DNA from: an uncultured Oscillospiraceae bacterium
Lineage (GTDB): Bacteria; Bacillota; Clostridia; Oscillospirales; Acutalibacteraceae
Direction: 5' to 3'
Length of the DNA: 50,813 nucleotides
Assembly: GCA_902465155.1 (NCBI GenBank)
Contig: CABQLY010000016.1
Span: forward strand, 1-50,813
The notes beneath the pieces were generated by a model that saw only the letters and a list, made by a program, of their open reading frames with translations, was not told where the DNA came from and did not search any database. Of this stretch, positions 49,828-50,813 are shown one piece after another. Each line of letters opens with the position of its first letter. The stretch's first letter is position 1. The position numbers and the translations under genes were made by a program.

Positions 49828-50053
49828 TTATTATATTATCATAAACAAAATCGAAAATCAATATGAATTTTAAAACTGCAATGTTATTTTTAATTTTTCC
49901 TAAAACGGCAACAACTTAAGAATATCTTGAATATTATGTAACCTTTCAAAGCAGTGTAAAATAAAAAGCACTTACTATGCTTTATAGTTTTTGTTCAAAT
50001 TCATCTCTGTTGTTCGTTTTCATTTCAATTCTTTCATTGCATTTTAACATAAA

Positions 50054-50092
50054 AAAGGTAGACACATGGTGGCTTTTCATGTATCTACCTTT
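50054..50092 (-). terminator. Terminator of the DUF4886 gene
   Basis: AAAGGTAGACACATG (50054-50068) pairs with CATGTATCTACCTTT (50078-50092) with one mismatch and a 9-base loop. The minus strand continues TTTTTT. It is about 90 bases after the stop at 50182 and could also work for plus-strand transcription (TTATTTTA). Confidence 0.8.
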
Positions 50093-50181
50093 ATTTTACT
50101 GCTGCATTTAGCAAGTGGTTGTAATTTAGCTTACGGGCAGGCTTACGGCCCTTTTGCTCCGTTTAAAAAGTGGCGGGCACT

Positions 50182-50813
50182 TTACAATTGCTGCAACGCC
50201 TTATTTTCAACACCTTTGCACCCTTTTAAAAAGCAGTGCACATTTTTTTGAATACATTCAATTAATTTTTTGTTTGCGGTTTCGGTCTCGGTTTTAGGTA
50301 CAAATGGGCATTGTTCCACATTTAGGCCAAACAAAACCTCGGCCCACACGCAGGCAGCCAAATAGCGGCCGTACAAATAGCTTAAATGAAAACCATCTCG
50401 GCACAATGAAAGCCCGCCGTTTTCAATTTTAAATTCGCTAACACTTTCTCTAAAATGCTGCACCGTGCTGCCAACCGGAATTAGCTCGGCACCAATTGCT
50501 TGAGCTGCGTTTCGGTAGGCGCTTTGCAGGCTGTGAAACATTACCTCCTGGCTGTTTTGGTAGTTGGCAAACCCGCTGTGTGTGCTGTTAACCTCGTAAG
50601 CCCAGGTTTCGTGCAGGTACAGCTTGGCCAACGGCTGCTTTTGCTTTAAGTAGGCGGTAATGTTTTTTAAATACGGCTCGTAGGTTTGGGGCAGCCCGCT
50701 AAAATGGCTTGCTTGCTGCAAGGTAATAATGTCCCACTGTTGTTTTCCAACAACATCTGTAATGCAAACCTTTTCTTGCGGCTCCCCGTTTATTTCAAGA
50801 ACATACTGCTCCG
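50182..50813 (-). CDS. DUF4886 (SGNH hydrolase-like) protein, N-terminus outside window
   Basis: The frame is open to the window edge and reads ...QWDIITLQQASHFSG, then LYLHETWAYEVNSTHSGFANY, and ends with a helical, Asn/Lys-rich tail. The LQQ-x-SH and H-x-TWAY patterns fit DUF4886, a GDSL/SGNH-like family found in surface and polysaccharide contexts. LCRDGFHLSYLYGRYLAA supplies the Asp-x-x-His of the active site. The serine-bearing N-terminal block lies beyond the window. Its relation to the switch is unknown; it reads in the same direction as the invertase but has its own terminator. Confidence 0.75.
   Translation of the reverse strand, partial: EQYVLEINGEPQEKVCITDVVGKQQWDIITLQQASHFSGLPQTYEPYLKNITAYLKQKQPLAKLYLHETWAYEVNSTHSGFANYQNSQEVMFHSLQSAYRNAAQAIGAELIPVGSTVQHFRESVSEFKIENGGLSLCRDGFHLSYLYGRYLAACVWAEVLFGLNVEQCPFVPKTETETANKKLIECIQKNVHCFLKGCKGVENKALQQL

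Larger units (their letters stand above)
49453..50181. other. 729-bp region without a clear gene between invertase and DUF4886 gene
   Basis: Contents: the invertase leader; a possible weak minus-strand promoter at 49680-49708; a 27-bp tandem repeat at 49568-49621; a possible small RNA or 10-codon ORF at 49741-49827; and a terminator at 50054-50092. Two open frames across the GC-rich repeat are low-complexity and judged spurious. The part around 49830-50040 is unusually AT-rich. Confidence 0.6.

Noticed and set aside
49468..49873. Open frames on both strands over the 27-bp repeat
   Set aside because: Arg/Ala/Cys-rich products created by the GC-rich repeat; no start signal.
1..50813. CRISPR arrays, tRNA or rRNA genes, prophage structural genes
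   Set aside because: No array-like short repeats with spacers, no cloverleaf-like intergenic segment, and no capsid, terminase or tail genes were seen. The Mor-like gene alone is not enough for a prophage.

Overview
The window looks like the chromosome of an anaerobic, endospore-forming Firmicute of the class Clostridia, probably an Oscillospiraceae/Ruminococcaceae gut lineage. It has no tRNA, rRNA or CRISPR array. The taxonomic guess rests on spoVAC-spoVAD, ireB, Firmicute-type AGGAGG ribosome binding sites, CDP-glycerol-type polymer chemistry, SHOCT/PH-domain proteins and frequent TTG starts behind good ribosome binding sites. The exact genus is not determined.

Layout. 1-~1995: right end of an integrated element with a large serine recombinase, inserted in a host gene whose 3' end survives at 1992-2093. 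2.4-5.3 kb: a fluoride riboswitch upstream of a cation/proton antiporter broken by a frameshift, then a PH-SHOCT gene broken by two in-frame TAA codons. 5.4-9.4 kb: lipoprotein, Mor-like regulator, a winged-helix regulator convergent with a lone L-rhamnose isomerase. 9.5-13.3 kb: feoA-feoB-DUF3343-cysteine desulfurase-like operon. 13.3-14.25 kb: gene-free, with a 98-bp tandem repeat. 14.25-19.7 kb: FkbM methyltransferase and a 1373-residue secreted glycoside hydrolase. 19.7-24.2 kb: spoVAC-spoVAD, ireB, azlCD, mrp. 24.2-31.75 kb: surface polysaccharide operon (two GT4, GT14, CDP-glycerol transferase, O-antigen ligase, flippase) with an AT-rich core. 32-35.3 kb: AEC transporter, YjdF-like membrane protein, another GT4. 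35.7-42.4 kb: complete pstSCAB-phoU-phoBR phosphate operon behind a Pho-box. 42.5-44.2 kb: rsmA and a short-chain dehydrogenase. 44.3-49.5 kb: the most interesting locus, described next. 50.2 kb to the end: a DUF4886 gene running off the window.

The standout is an apparent phase-variable switch. A Hin/Pin-type serine recombinase (48850-49452) sits beside two near-identical 26-bp palindromes (48659-48684 and 48817-48842). They bracket a ~130-bp AT-rich segment carrying a near-consensus promoter. As sequenced, this promoter points away from the neighbouring operon and into the 3' end of the recombinase gene (OFF). Inverting the segment would place it about 60 nt upstream of a three-gene operon: an SPFH-SHOCT membrane-scaffold protein, a four-helix membrane protein, and an 827-residue zinc ribbon-TIR-transmembrane-DUF6273 protein. 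I read this as an invertible-promoter-controlled TIR receptor or defence operon. The inversion itself is inferred and would need read-level evidence.

Several genes carry what look like recent inactivating lesions (antiporter frameshift, double nonsense in the PH-SHOCT gene, insertion-truncated gene). These are clustered in the first 5 kb.
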